Origin: Microcystis aeruginosa NIES-4325
GTDB lineage: Bacteria; Cyanobacteriota; Cyanobacteriia; Cyanobacteriales; Microcystaceae
Direction: 5' to 3'
Assembly: GCF_008974145.1 (NCBI RefSeq)
Contig: NZ_BJKP01000007.1
Location: 1-64,000, forward strand
Length of the DNA stretch: 64,000 nucleotides
The notes below the pieces were generated by a model, which searched no databases, was not told the DNA's origin, and saw nothing but the letters and a program-made list of their open reading frames with translations. Shown here one piece after another: positions 63,977 to 64,000 of this stretch; positions within the stretch are counted from its first letter, which is position 1, and each line of letters begins with the position of its first letter. A program made the translations under genes and the position numbers.

Positions 63977-64000
63977 GTTATCAGTTATCAGTTATCAGTT
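63977..64000. repeat. Heptamer repeat upstream of lysS
   Basis: Three copies of TATCAGT run to the window edge. A shorter complementary pair is at 62170-62188 after the Ycf55-type gene. Confidence 0.8.

Overview
The window reads as the chromosome of a unicellular cyanobacterium, most likely a Microcystis aeruginosa strain (inference from gene content, not a database match). It carries photosynthesis genes (ycf3, ycf4, a Ycf55-type protein, sqdB), HIP1 palindromes (GCGATCGC) scattered through coding DNA, a bicA-sbtA-sbtB bicarbonate-uptake cluster behind a LysR regulator, and a dense load of small repeats between genes (TATCAGT heptamer arrays, G/C-rich strings, MITE-like inverted-repeat elements). 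No rRNA gene, CRISPR array or convincing tRNA gene was seen.

Layout. 1-9.6 kb: transposase tail and repeat, a lipid-A-disaccharide-synthase-like gene, dnaG, a FabF-type ketosynthase, a cyclophilin lipoprotein, ycf4, a 371-bp inverted-repeat element, sqdB, and an ECF sigma / membrane protein / Spy-like operon. 9.8-16.6 kb: surface polysaccharide genes (GT4, GT2, an O-antigen-ligase/HpsL-like membrane protein, another GT2) around glmM. 16.9-20.9 kb: a repetitive acidic coiled-coil protein, a META-domain protein, a frameshifted NADAR gene, ycf3, gatC and a cupin. 21.5-27.6 kb: a five-gene operon encoding a divergent Hsp70, a zinc-ribbon/LysM membrane protein, a large membrane TPR protein, a J-like protein without HPD and a GrpE-like protein. 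It is followed by a small membrane protein and the normal grpE. This operon is the best candidate for an under-described system. 29.4-35 kb: a HAD hydrolase, a glycogen-debranching-type enzyme, and the rpmH-rnpA-PH-yidC-jag block (rpmH at 32200-32337 is only 45 codons long). 35-39.7 kb: a GT39-type protein, small proteins and an unusual pyruvate-kinase-like protein. 40-46.2 kb: LysR (ccmR2-like), bicA, sbtA, sbtB and an NhaS3-like Na+/H+ antiporter; BicA and SbtA are expected to depend on the Na+ gradient that the antiporter maintains. 46.3-53.7 kb: a type I restriction-modification locus (hsdM, hsdS, hsdR) with three toxin-antitoxin pairs between its genes, plus a broken partial second hsdS joined to a copied hsdR start. 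53.8-64 kb: a VOC protein, an RlmI-type methyltransferase, an MlaE permease, a deacetylase/phosphodiester-glycosidase fusion, a PEP-CTERM protein, a Fur-family regulator, a Ycf55-type protein and lysS with a KTSC tail.

Base composition is uneven. Sampled 60-base lines give 32-36 G+C in sbtA, 27 in bicA, 39 in hsdR and 12 in hsdS, consistent with a mosaic of acquired segments. Functions are from motif recognition only; no alignment or search was run.
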